64,000 bases of DNA from Sphaerisporangium sp. TRM90804 (GTDB lineage Bacteria; Actinomycetota; Actinomycetes; Streptosporangiales; Streptosporangiaceae): contig NZ_JARWAC010000013.1 in assembly GCF_029846175.1 (NCBI RefSeq), forward strand, positions 86,107-150,106, written 5' to 3'. Made by a program: the position numbers and the translations under genes. Shown here piece by piece: positions 56,439-64,000 of this stretch (its first letter is position 1; every line of letters begins with the position of its first letter). The notes under the pieces are model-generated. The model did no database searches. It worked only from the letters and a program-made list of their open reading frames with translations, and was not told the DNA's origin.

Positions 56439-58922
56439 TCAGAGGCGGTTGAGGGCGATGACGTGGATCACGGCGCGGCCCTCCTCGTCGGAGGCGGCCA
56501 GGTCGACCTGGGCGCTGATGCCCCAGTCGCGGTCGCGCGCGGGGTCGTCGAAGACCTGGCGCACCCGCCACAGCTCCTTCTCCTCCTCGATCAGCAGGAA
56601 CGAGGGGCCCCGCGCGTCCGGGCCGGTGCCGAGCTCCTCGTGCTCGGCGAAGTACGCGTCCAGCGCGTCCTCCCAGTCGATGTCGGCCAGCTCGCGCAGC
56701 TCCTCGTACCGCTCCAGCGCGGCGAGTTCGACCATGCGGAACATGGCGTTGCGCACCAGCACGCGGAAGGCGCGGCGGTTGGCGGTGACCGGCCGGGTGT
56801 TCTCGTCCAGGCCCGGCCGCTCCAGCTCCTCGGTGGGGTTCTGGAGCTGCTCCCACTCGTCGAGCAGGCTGGAGTCGACCTGGCGCACCAGCTCGCCGAG
56901 CCATTCGATCAGGTCCTGGAGGTCCTCGGTCTTCATGTGGTCGGGCACGGTGCGGCTCAGGGTGCGGTAGGCGTCGGCCAGGTAGCGCAGCACCGTGCCC
57001 TCCGACCGGGCCAGCTCGTAGAACTGCACGTACTCGCCGAACGTCATCGCCCGCTCGTACATGTCGCGCACCACCGACTTGGGGCTCACCGCGTGGTCGC
57101 CCACCCAGGGATGGCCCTGGCGGTAGGTCTCGTACGCGCCGAACAGCAGGTCCTGCAGGGGCATCGGGTAGGTGACGTCGGCCAGCAGCTCCATGCGCTC
57201 CTCGTACTCGACGCCGTCGGCTTTCATCTCGGCGACGGCCGCGCCGCGGGCCTTGTTGAGCTGGGCGTGCAGGATCTGGCGCGGGTCGTCCAGCGTCGAC
57301 TCCACGATCGACACGACGTCCAGCGGGTAGGTCGGCGACTCGGCGTCCAGCAGCTCGAACGAGGCCAGGGCGAACGTCGACAGCGCCTGGTTGAGCGCGA
57401 AGTCCTCCTGAAGGTCCACCGTGAGGCGCGCCATCCTGCCCTGGTCGTCGGGCGCGCTCAGCTTCTCGACCACGCCGCCCGCCAGCAGCGAGCGGTAGAT
57501 CGCGATGGCGTGGCTGATGTGCCGCCGCTGCGCCCTGCGCTCCTCGTGGTTGTCGGTGAGCAGGCTCTTCATCGCCGCGAAGCAGTCGCCGGGCCGGTTG
57601 ATCACCGCCAGCAGCATGGCGTTGCTGACCTTGAACCGGGAGTTCAGCGGCTCGGGCTCGGCCTTCTGTAGCCGGTCGAAGGTCTCCTCGCCCCAGCTCA
57701 CGAACCCCTCGGGCGCCTTCTTGCGCACGACCCTGCGCCGCTTCTTGGGGTCGTCCCCGGCCTTGGCGAGCGCCTTCTCGTTCTCCACGACGTGGTCGGG
57801 CGCCTGGCAGACGACGTAGCCCAGCGTGTCGAAGCCCGCCCGCCCGGCGCGCCCGGCGATCTGGTGGAACTCGCGGGCGCGCAGCAGGCGCACGCGGTTG
57901 CCGTCGTACTTGCTCAGAGCGGTGAACAGCACCGTGCGGATCGGCACGTTGACGCCGACGCCCAGCGTGTCGGTGCCGCAGATGACCTTCAGCAGCCCCG
58001 CCTGGGCGAGGCGCTCGACCAGCCGCCGGTACTTCGGCAGCATGCCCGCGTGGTGCACGCCGATGCCGTGCCGCACCAGCCGGGACAGCGCCCTGCCGAA
58101 CTTGGTGGTGAACCGGAAACGCCCGATGAGCGCGGCGATGGCCTCCTTCTCGGCCTTCGTCGACATGTTGACGCTCATCAGCGCCTGGGCGCGCTCCATG
58201 GCCGCCGCCTGCGTGAAGTGCACGACGTACACCGGCGCCGACTGGGTGGACAGCAGCTCCTCCAGCGTCTCGTGCAGCGGCGTGGTGCGGTAGCTGTAGT
58301 ACAGCGGGACCGGGCGGGTCGCCGAGCGCACCACCACCGTCTCGCGTCCGGTGCGCCGCTTCAGGTCGGCCTCGAACCGCGTCATGTCGCCGAGCGTGGC
58401 CGACATCAGCACGAACTGCGCCTGCGGCAGCTCCAGCAGAGGCACCTGCCAGGCCCAGCCGCGGTCGGGCTCGGCGTAGAAGTGGAACTCGTCCATCACC
58501 ACTTGGCCGACGTCGGCCCGGGCGCCGTCGCGCAGCGCGATGTTGGCGAGGATCTCGGCGGTGCAGGCGATGATCGGCGCCGAACCGTTCACGGCGGCGT
58601 CGCCGGTCATCATGCCGACGTTCTCGGTACCGAACATCGCGCACAGGTCGAAGAACTTCTCCGAGACCAGCGCCTTGATCGGCGCGGTGTAGAAGGTGCG
58701 CCTGCCCTCGGCCAGGGCCGCGAAGTGGGCGCCGGCCGCGACCAGGCTCTTTCCCGAGCCGGTCGGCGTCGAGAGGATCACGTTGCTGCCGGAGACCACT
58801 TCGATCAGCGCCTCCTCCTGCGCCGGGTAGAGGGTCAGCCCGCGCTGGGCGTTCCACTCGACGAAGGCCTCGAAAAGGGCGTCGGGACTGGTGTCCTGCG
58901 GGAGGTGCTGGAGGAGGCTCAC
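56439..58922 (-). CDS. DEAD/DEAH-box RNA helicase (Ski2-like)
   Basis: 827-residue superfamily 2 helicase with a DUF3516-type C-terminal part. Motifs: TPTGSGKS (I), MDEFHFYA (II, DEFH), MSATLGD (III), GTDTLGVGVNVP (V) and QIAGRAGRAGF (VI). Close to actinomycete Mtr4/Ski2-like helicases. GTG is the only reasonable start (VSLLQHLPQDTSP); upstream in-frame codons are not conserved in character. Convergent with dusB at 16 bp. Role in RNA metabolism inferred. Confidence 0.92.
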   Translation of the reverse strand: MSLLQHLPQDTSPDALFEAFVEWNAQRGLTLYPAQEEALIEVVSGSNVILSTPTGSGKSLVAAGAHFAALAEGRRTFYTAPIKALVSEKFFDLCAMFGTENVGMMTGDAAVNGSAPIIACTAEILANIALRDGARADVGQVVMDEFHFYAEPDRGWAWQVPLLELPQAQFVLMSATLGDMTRFEADLKRRTGRETVVVRSATRPVPLYYSYRTTPLHETLEELLSTQSAPVYVVHFTQAAAMERAQALMSVNMSTKAEKEAIAALIGRFRFTTKFGRALSRLVRHGIGVHHAGMLPKYRRLVERLAQAGLLKVICGTDTLGVGVNVPIRTVLFTALSKYDGNRVRLLRAREFHQIAGRAGRAGFDTLGYVVCQAPDHVVENEKALAKAGDDPKKRRRVVRKKAPEGFVSWGEETFDRLQKAEPEPLNSRFKVSNAMLLAVINRPGDCFAAMKSLLTDNHEERRAQRRHISHAIAIYRSLLAGGVVEKLSAPDDQGRMARLTVDLQEDFALNQALSTFALASFELLDAESPTYPLDVVSIVESTLDDPRQILHAQLNKARGAAVAEMKADGVEYEERMELLADVTYPMPLQDLLFGAYETYRQGHPWVGDHAVSPKSVVRDMYERAMTFGEYVQFYELARSEGTVLRYLADAYRTLSRTVPDHMKTEDLQDLIEWLGELVRQVDSSLLDEWEQLQNPTEELERPGLDENTRPVTANRRAFRVLVRNAMFRMVELAALERYEELRELADIDWEDALDAYFAEHEELGTGPDARGPSFLLIEEEKELWRVRQVFDDPARDRDWGISAQVDLAASDEEGRAVIHVIALNRL

Positions 58923-59084
58923 ATCCCCATACTGCCGAAGGCCGCGCCATGGTCGGGCCACGGCCACGCCTCGCGGGCCCGCGCCGCCCCCCGGCGGCCG
59001 TCCCGGGCCGAACGCCGATCTTCCGCGATCCCGCGTGAACGGCGACGGCGGCGGTCGGCTAACGTACTCGGCGGCGAACTGTTG

Positions 59085-59262
59085 CGAGGTGCCCCGCCCC
59101 GGCGGGGAGAATCGGGAAGCCGGTGTGATTCCGGCACGGGCCCGCCGCGGTGACCGGGGAGCAGCCACCCACGCGCGCACGCGCGGCCACTGGCCCGTGA
59201 GGGCTGGGAAGGCGGGTGGCCCAGCGTCGATCCGGGAGTCCGAAGACCGGCCTCGCGCCCAC
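59085..59262 (+). promoter_or_regulatory. Cobalamin riboswitch upstream of bluB
   Basis: Seen in order: GAGGTGCC, GGGGAGAATCGGGAAGCCGG, GTGTGATTCCGGCACGGGCC, CCGCCGCGGTGACC, the conserved CCACTG ... GGCTGGGAAGGCGG element, and finally a B12-box-like segment GAGTCCGAAGACCGGCC (59235-59251, approximate). These are the core elements of the cobalamin riboswitch. It ends about 40 nt before bluB. High B12 would be expected to shut off the gene. Confidence 0.88.
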
Positions 59263-59301
59263 AGCCCCGGCACGGGGCGTTCACGCAGCGGGAGCCTGCC
59301 C

Positions 59302-59922
59302 ATGGACAACCGGCTTTACGACGTCATCCACCGCCGCCGTGACGTGCGCGCGCAGTTCACCGGCGCGCCCGTCCCCGACGAGGCGCTGCACCGCATCCTG
59401 TCGGCGGCCCACGCGGCGCCCAGCGTCGGCCTCTCGCAGCCCTGGGACTTCGTCCTCGTGCGCGACCCCGCCGTGCGGGGGGCGTTCCACGAGCACGTCC
59501 AGCACGAGAGGGCGGTCTTCGCCGCCACCCTCGACGGCGACGCCGCGCGGCGGTTCGCCGGGATCAAGGTCGACGGGGTGCTGGAGTCCACGCTGTCGAT
59601 CGTGGTGACCTACGACCCCGGCCGCGGCGGCCCGGCCGTGCTCGGGCGGCACGCCATCGCCGACGCGGGCCTGTACTCGGTGTGCCTGGCCATCCAGAAC
59701 CTGTGGCTGGCCGCCACCGCCGAGCGGCTCGGCGTCGGCTGGGTGTCGTTCTACCGCGAGCCCTTCCTCGGTGAGCTGCTCGGCCTGCCCACCGGGATCC
59801 GCCCCGTCGCGTGGCTGTGCCTGGGGCCGGTGAGCCACCTGGAGACCACGCCCGACCTCGAACGGCACGGCTGGCGGCGCAGGCGGCCCCTGCGGGACGC
59901 CGTCCACCACGACCGCTGGTGA
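59302..59922 (+). CDS. bluB: 5,6-Dimethylbenzimidazole synthase
   Basis: 206-residue nitroreductase-fold protein: LYDVIHRRRDVRAQF, AAHAAPSVGLSQPWDFVLV, FAGIKVDGVLESTLSIVVTYD in pieces and GLPTGIRPVAWLCLG, characteristic of BluB, which fragments reduced FMN to make the lower ligand of B12. GGGAG lies upstream of the ATG. The cobalamin riboswitch in front strongly supports the assignment. A short GC-rich gap follows. Confidence 0.9.
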   Translation: MDNRLYDVIHRRRDVRAQFTGAPVPDEALHRILSAAHAAPSVGLSQPWDFVLVRDPAVRGAFHEHVQHERAVFAATLDGDAARRFAGIKVDGVLESTLSIVVTYDPGRGGPAVLGRHAIADAGLYSVCLAIQNLWLAATAERLGVGWVSFYREPFLGELLGLPTGIRPVAWLCLGPVSHLETTPDLERHGWRRRRPLRDAVHHDRW

Positions 59923-60042
59923 CCACGGCCGGCGGCCCGGCCGCCTCGTCCCCGGCGCGACCCGCGCCGGGGACGGGCGGCCTGGGCGGCGTCGCCCGGA
60001 GAACTCCCGGGCCTCACGCCGGCGCCCGGGCCGCCCCGTGCC

Positions 60043-60459
60043 TCACTCCTTCACGCGCTCCAGGACGACCACGGGGATCTCGCGGTCGGTCTTGGTCTGG
60101 TACTCGTCGTACTGCGGCCAGGTGGCCGTCATCAGACGCCAGAGCTCGGGCTTCTCCTCCGCCGACGCGGTGCGGGCGCGGGCGCGGAACTTGTCGCCCT
60201 TCACCTGCACCTGCACCTCCGGGTCGGCCTGGAGGTTGTGGTACCAGTCGGGCGAACTCGGGTCGCCGCCCTTGGACGCCACGATCACGTAGTCGTCGCC
60301 GTGCGGCTGGTAGATCAGTGGCGTGGTGTAGGGGCGCCCGGACTTGCGACCGGTGGTGGTCAGCAGCAGGGTGATCGTGCCCTGCCAGTCGTGCCCCTCC
60401 TCGCCGTCCGTCGCCTGGTAACGATCGACATGCTCCTTGCCGTACAGCAATCCGCTCAC
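60043..60459 (-). CDS. F420-dependent nitroreductase-like (Ddn/FDOR) protein
   Basis: 138 residues of the deazaflavin-dependent FDOR-A family: TTTGRKSGRPYTTPLIYQ, YVIVASKGGDPSSPDWYHNL, ADPEVQVQVKGDKF. These split-barrel proteins bind F420H2 and reduce varied substrates. GTG start (VSGLLYGKEHV) chosen by family length. Lies alone between bluB and the SDR gene. Confidence 0.9.
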   Translation of the reverse strand: MSGLLYGKEHVDRYQATDGEEGHDWQGTITLLLTTTGRKSGRPYTTPLIYQPHGDDYVIVASKGGDPSSPDWYHNLQADPEVQVQVKGDKFRARARTASAEEKPELWRLMTATWPQYDEYQTKTDREIPVVVLERVKE

Positions 60460-60636
60460 CCTCTCGACGAGTCCTTCTCCGAGGAGCTACCCGCAAATCC
60501 GGGTTCTCACCGGTGAGTCGGGAGGGGCCCCCGCGATCGGCGGGGAAGGCGGGCGTCCCGCGAAGGCGCGTCGGCGCGCCGGGTGGCCGCATCCGGGCGG
60601 GGCACGCCGTACGAAGGAGCCGTCGGGGGTGGTGAG

Positions 60637-62166
60637 ATGGCGCGGTGCCTGGTGACCGGCGCGACCGGCTACATCGGCGGGAGGCTGGTGCCCGAGCTGC
60701 TGGGCGCGGGACACGACGTGCGGTGCATGGCGCGGTCGGCAGCCCGCCTGCGCGACCAGGCATGGAAGGACCGGGTCGAGATCGTGGAGGCCGACGCGAC
60801 CGACGCCGAGCGCACCCGGGCGGCGCTCGAAGGCGTGGACGTGGCCTACTACCTGATCCACACCATGGCGGCCGGCGCCGACTTCGCCGAGCGCGACCGC
60901 CGCGCCGCGACGACGTTCGCCGCGGCGGCCCGCAGGGCGGGCGTGCGCCGCATCGTCTACCTGGGCGGCCTGACCCCGGGCCGGGCCGGCGGGGCCGGGG
61001 AGCGGGCGTCCGGCGAGCCGTCGGCGCACATGCGGTCGCGGGCCGAGGTGGAGCGCATCCTGCTCGACTCCGGGGTGCCTACGGTGGCGTTCAGGGCGTC
61101 GGTGATCATCGGCTCGGGCTCGGTGTCCTTCGAGATGCTGCGGTACCTCACCGAGCGGCTGCCGGCGATGACGACGCCCCGCTGGGTCCGCACGCGCACC
61201 CAGCCCATCGCGATCAGGGACGTGCTGCGCTACCTCGTCGGCGCCCTGGACATCCCCGAGGGGGTGAACCGCGGGTTCGACATCGGCGGCCCGGACGTGC
61301 TGACCTACGCCGACATGATGCAGGGCTACGCCGCCGCGGCCGGCCTGCCGCCCCGGTTGATCGTGCCCGTCCCCGCGCTCACGCCCAAGCTGTCGAGCCT
61401 GTGGGTCGGCCTGGTGACCCCGGTGCCGGCCGGCGTCGCGCGGCCGCTGGTGGAGTCGCTGCGTGACGAGGCGGTCTGCCGGGAGCACGACATCGCCCGG
61501 TACGTCCCCGACCCGCCCGAAGGCCTCGTCGGCTTCCCCCGGGCGGTGAGCCTGGCCCTGCAGCGCATCAAGGAGGCCGACGTGGCCACCCGCTGGTCGT
61601 CCGCCTCGACGCCCGGAGCCCCGAGCGACCCGCTGCCCACCGACCCCGACTGGGCCGGCGGCAGCCTCTACGTCGACGAGCGCACCGCGGTGGTCGACGC
61701 GCCGCCCGAGGCGCTGTGGCGGGTGATCGAGGGCATCGGCGGCGACCACGGCTGGTACTCGCTGCCGCTGGCCTGGCGGCTGCGCGGGCTGCTGGACCGC
61801 GCCGCCGGCGGCGTCGGCCTGCGCCGGGGCCGCCGCGACCCTCTGCGGCTGCGGGTCGGCGACGCGCTGGACTTCTGGCGCGTGGAGGAGATCGAGCCGG
61901 GGCGCCTGCTGCGGCTGCGCGCCGAGATGCGCGTCCCCGGGCTCGCCTGGCTGGAGCTGACCTGCCGCCGGGAGGACGGCCAGACGGTCTACTGCCAGCG
62001 GGCGATCTTCCACCCGCGCGGCCTGTTCGGCCACCTGTACTGGTGGTCCCTGTACCCCTTCCACGGGCTGATCTTCGGGGCGATGCCGCGCAACGTGGCG
62101 GCGGCCGCGCTGGCCGAGGCCGGCGGACGGGGGCCGAGCGCCGAGGCCCGTCCGGCGCCGGGGTGA
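60637..62166 (+). CDS. NAD(P)-binding SDR fused to DUF2867-type domain
   Basis: 509 residues. N-terminal atypical SDR: RCLVTGATGYIGGRLVPELLGAGHDV in shorter pieces, YYLIHTMAAG, YLGGLTPG, up to about 330; C-terminal polyketide-cyclase-like/DUF2867 domain about 345-495 (YVDERTAVVDAPPEALWRVIEGIGG, ending FGAMPRNVA). Typical of mycobacterial and actinomycete proteins of unknown function. ATG is chosen because GGTGAG precedes it and the Rossmann motif starts at residue 4. Isolated gene. Confidence 0.85.
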   Translation: MARCLVTGATGYIGGRLVPELLGAGHDVRCMARSAARLRDQAWKDRVEIVEADATDAERTRAALEGVDVAYYLIHTMAAGADFAERDRRAATTFAAAARRAGVRRIVYLGGLTPGRAGGAGERASGEPSAHMRSRAEVERILLDSGVPTVAFRASVIIGSGSVSFEMLRYLTERLPAMTTPRWVRTRTQPIAIRDVLRYLVGALDIPEGVNRGFDIGGPDVLTYADMMQGYAAAAGLPPRLIVPVPALTPKLSSLWVGLVTPVPAGVARPLVESLRDEAVCREHDIARYVPDPPEGLVGFPRAVSLALQRIKEADVATRWSSASTPGAPSDPLPTDPDWAGGSLYVDERTAVVDAPPEALWRVIEGIGGDHGWYSLPLAWRLRGLLDRAAGGVGLRRGRRDPLRLRVGDALDFWRVEEIEPGRLLRLRAEMRVPGLAWLELTCRREDGQTVYCQRAIFHPRGLFGHLYWWSLYPFHGLIFGAMPRNVAAAALAEAGGRGPSAEARPAPG

Positions 62167-62276
62167 AACTTTCAGCGTCCTGCCTGGTCCAGCGCCTGCT
62201 CACAGCCGGGTCGCCGGCGAGGTGATCCGCCGGGCGCTGTGCGGCCGGTCGGCACCGGCCTAGTGTCGCGAGAGAT

Positions 62277-62290
62277 TGGGAGCGCTCCCA
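62277..62290. promoter_or_regulatory. CelR/CebR-type cellulase operator
   Basis: Perfect palindrome TGGGAGCGCTCCCA, identical to the 14-bp site of the CelR/CebR cellobiose-responsive repressors, 49 bp before the GH12 gene. Repressor gene itself is not in the window. Confidence 0.9.
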
Positions 62291-62338
62291 CAGCCCTTCC
62301 CCGGTGCGTTCCCGCCGTCTCTTCCCCCCGGAGTCGAC

Positions 62339-63718
62339 ATGAAGCGCCGAGCACTGCGGGCCGTCACGGCCGCCATCACGGCCCTGGCCCCGATCCTGCT
62401 GATGGTGGTGATCGCCGGTCAGGCACACGCGGACACGCTGATCTGCGAGAAGTACGGTGCGACCACCATCGCGGGCGGCAGGTACGCCGTCCAGAACAAC
62501 AACTGGGGTGACGACACCCGGCAGTGCATCAACGTCACCTCGACCGGCTTCACCATCACCGAGGCCAGCCACAACAAGCCGCAGAACGGCGCCCCCGGCT
62601 CCTACCCGTCGGTCTTCGCCGGGTGCCACTACGCCAACTGCACCTCCGGCAGCAGCCTGCCCATGCGGGTGACCGACAGCAGGTTCTCGACCATCCAGAC
62701 CAGCGTCAGCATGACCTACCCGTCCTCGGCCGGGGTGTACGACGCCGCGTACGACATCTGGTTCGATCCGACGGCGCGCACCGACGGGCAGAACACCGGC
62801 GCCGAGCTGATGATCTGGCTGAACCACACCGGGCAGGTCCAGCCGGTCGGCTCCCGGGTCGGCACCGTGAACCTGGCCGGCGGCACCTGGGACGTATGGT
62901 TCGGCAACATCGGCTGGAACGTCGTCTCCTACGTGCGCACCGCGTCGACCAGCTCGATCAGCTTCTCGGTGAGCACGTTCTACAACGACATGCTCAGCCG
63001 CGGCTACGCGCAGAGCTCCTGGTACATCACCAGCGTCCAGGCGGGCTTCGAGCCCTGGGTGGGCGGCACCGGCCTCGCCGTCAACAACTTCTCCTACAGC
63101 GTCGGCGGCGGGGGCGGCGGCGACACCACCGCGCCGAGCGCCCCGGGGAACCTCACCGCCACCGGCGTGACCTCCAGCCAGGCGAGCCTCTCGTGGCGGG
63201 CGTCCTCCGACAACGTCGGCGTGACCGGCTACGACGTCTACCGCAACGGCTCGGTGGTCGGCACCGCGACCGGCACGACGTTCACCGCCGCCGGCCTGTC
63301 GCCGTCCACCGCCTACACCTTCTGGGTGCGGGCCCGCGACGCCGCGGGCAACGTCTCCAGCCAGTCCAACACCCTCACGGTCAACACCCCCGGCGGAGGC
63401 GGCGGGAGCGGCGCCTGCCGTGTCTCCTACGTCAAGAACGAGTGGTCCGGCGGCTTCACCGCCAACGTCACCGTGACCAACACCGGCACGGCCGCCGTGA
63501 GCAACTGGACCCTCGCCTTCACCTTCCCCGGCACCCAGCGGATCACCAACTCCTGGAACGCCACCGTCACCCAGAGCGGAGCCGCCGTCACCGCACGAGG
63601 CAACTCCACCATCCAGCCCGGCGCCACCGCCAACTTCGGCTTCCAGGGCACCTGGACCAACAGCAACCCCAACCCCACATCGTTCACCCTCAACGGCGCC
63701 ACCTGCACAACCGCCTGA
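62339..63718 (+). CDS. Secreted GH12 endoglucanase with FN3 and CBM2 domains
   Basis: 459 residues. Signal peptide (MKRRALRAVTAAITALAPIL, cleavage after GQAHA); GH12 domain about 35-255 with ICEKYG, WGDD, DAAYDIWFDP (Glu/Asp region), GAELMIWLNH and VSYVRT; Gly-rich linker; fibronectin III domain about 270-355 (GYDVYRNGSVVGTAT); Gly linker; CBM2 cellulose-binding module about 365-459 (VSYVKNEWSGGFTANVTVTN, ending GATCTT). It cuts beta-1,4-glucan. Start chosen by the signal peptide and the CelR-type operator 49 bp upstream. Confidence 0.95.
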   Translation: MKRRALRAVTAAITALAPILLMVVIAGQAHADTLICEKYGATTIAGGRYAVQNNNWGDDTRQCINVTSTGFTITEASHNKPQNGAPGSYPSVFAGCHYANCTSGSSLPMRVTDSRFSTIQTSVSMTYPSSAGVYDAAYDIWFDPTARTDGQNTGAELMIWLNHTGQVQPVGSRVGTVNLAGGTWDVWFGNIGWNVVSYVRTASTSSISFSVSTFYNDMLSRGYAQSSWYITSVQAGFEPWVGGTGLAVNNFSYSVGGGGGGDTTAPSAPGNLTATGVTSSQASLSWRASSDNVGVTGYDVYRNGSVVGTATGTTFTAAGLSPSTAYTFWVRARDAAGNVSSQSNTLTVNTPGGGGGSGACRVSYVKNEWSGGFTANVTVTNTGTAAVSNWTLAFTFPGTQRITNSWNATVTQSGAAVTARGNSTIQPGATANFGFQGTWTNSNPNPTSFTLNGATCTTA

Positions 63719-63730
63719 CCCCGCTGACGG

Positions 63731-63763
63731 AGGGGCCGGATACGGACGCCGTACCCGGCCCCT
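63731..63763 (+). terminator. Hairpin terminator after the cellulase gene
   Basis: A 15-bp stem (63731-63745 with 63749-63763; one mismatch) and a 3-nt loop, 13 bp after the stop. Confidence 0.8.
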
Positions 63764-63902
63764 CGCGTACCCGCCGCCCTCGTAGCGGCTCTGAACGTTC
63801 GCGGTGGACGCGCCGAACCGCACCGTCTAGAACGTCCAGGGTGCGGCTGCCCCGGACCGCACCGTTCTCGCCGAGCTTGCGCGGCCCATCACCGGGCACC
63901 AC

Positions 63903-64000
63903 GTGCGCGGCCTGCCAAGGTCACCACCTGGGCGGCCCGCCACCGGTCATCGCGTGCGCGGCCTGCCACGGTCACCACCTGGGCGGCCCGCCACCGGTCA
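63903..64000. repeat. 51-bp tandem repeat running off the right edge
   Basis: 63903-63953 and 63954-64000 are near-identical at 51-bp period (GTGCGCGGCCTGCCA then GGTCACCACCTGGGCGG), with a partial older copy before. No gene is seen in 63764-64000. Confidence 0.8.

Overview
The window is very GC-rich DNA (roughly 70% or more), with GTG starts, stop-start overlaps and strong third-position G/C bias. That is the look of a filamentous actinomycete. The F420-type oxidoreductases, SARP regulators and two DUF574-type methyltransferases fit this, and a relative of Actinomadura, Nonomuraea or Streptosporangium is my best guess (inference only).

From the left edge to about 46.3 kb lies most of a biosynthetic gene cluster for a heavily glycosylated aromatic (type II) polyketide. 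The core is one coupled run at 13.9-20.0 kb: dTDP-glucose 4,6-dehydratase, cupin cyclase, ketosynthase alpha, chain-length factor, ABM-fold protein and a fused acetyl-CoA carboxylase carboxyltransferase. Biotin carboxylase (22.4 kb) and biotin carrier protein (41.7 kb) complete a dedicated malonyl-CoA-forming enzyme. Tailoring genes include three FAD monooxygenases, a P450, an SDR, two DUF1772 membrane proteins, a second ABM protein and three methyltransferases. Sugar genes (RmlA, RmlB, 2,3-dehydratase, 3- and 4-ketoreductases, a 4-epimerase-like enzyme) point to NDP-2,6-dideoxyhexoses. Seven related glycosyltransferases (six complete, one cut by the left edge) suggest an oligosaccharide chain or several sugars. 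A secreted BNR-repeat protein and a lactonase-like metallo-hydrolase are also inside. No acyl carrier protein, aromatase or obvious exporter of the cluster is present in the window, so the cluster should continue to the left. I cannot name the product.

Control: two large SARP-NB-ARC regulators lie at 6.1 and 10.0 kb. Fourteen intergenic sites carry two TCGA-type heptamers spaced 11 bp apart, most followed 8 bp later by a -10-like hexamer. They sit in front of nearly every transcription unit. In six of them an ATG lies only 6-8 nt after the -10, so many of these mRNAs may be leaderless, some beginning with a tiny ORF coupled to the real gene.

A small non-cluster island (MazG, methyltransferase, MerR; 20.1-21.7 kb) interrupts the cluster. 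Several genes are degenerate paralogues of intact neighbours: a nucleotidyltransferase, a methyltransferase and an FAD monooxygenase.

Right of 46.3 kb the content is ordinary chromosome: a NarL-type two-component pair, a deaminase, an LLM-type oxidoreductase, a deleted AsnC-like remnant, an MFS transporter, a convergent pair of DUF574 methyltransferases, a coiled-coil protein, a tRNA trio (Val-GAC, Cys-GCA, Gly-GCC), an ACT-domain protein, tRNA-dihydrouridine synthase, a Ski2-like helicase, bluB under a cobalamin riboswitch, an F420-type oxidoreductase, an SDR-DUF2867 protein, and a secreted GH12-FN3-CBM2 cellulase under a CelR/CebR-type operator.
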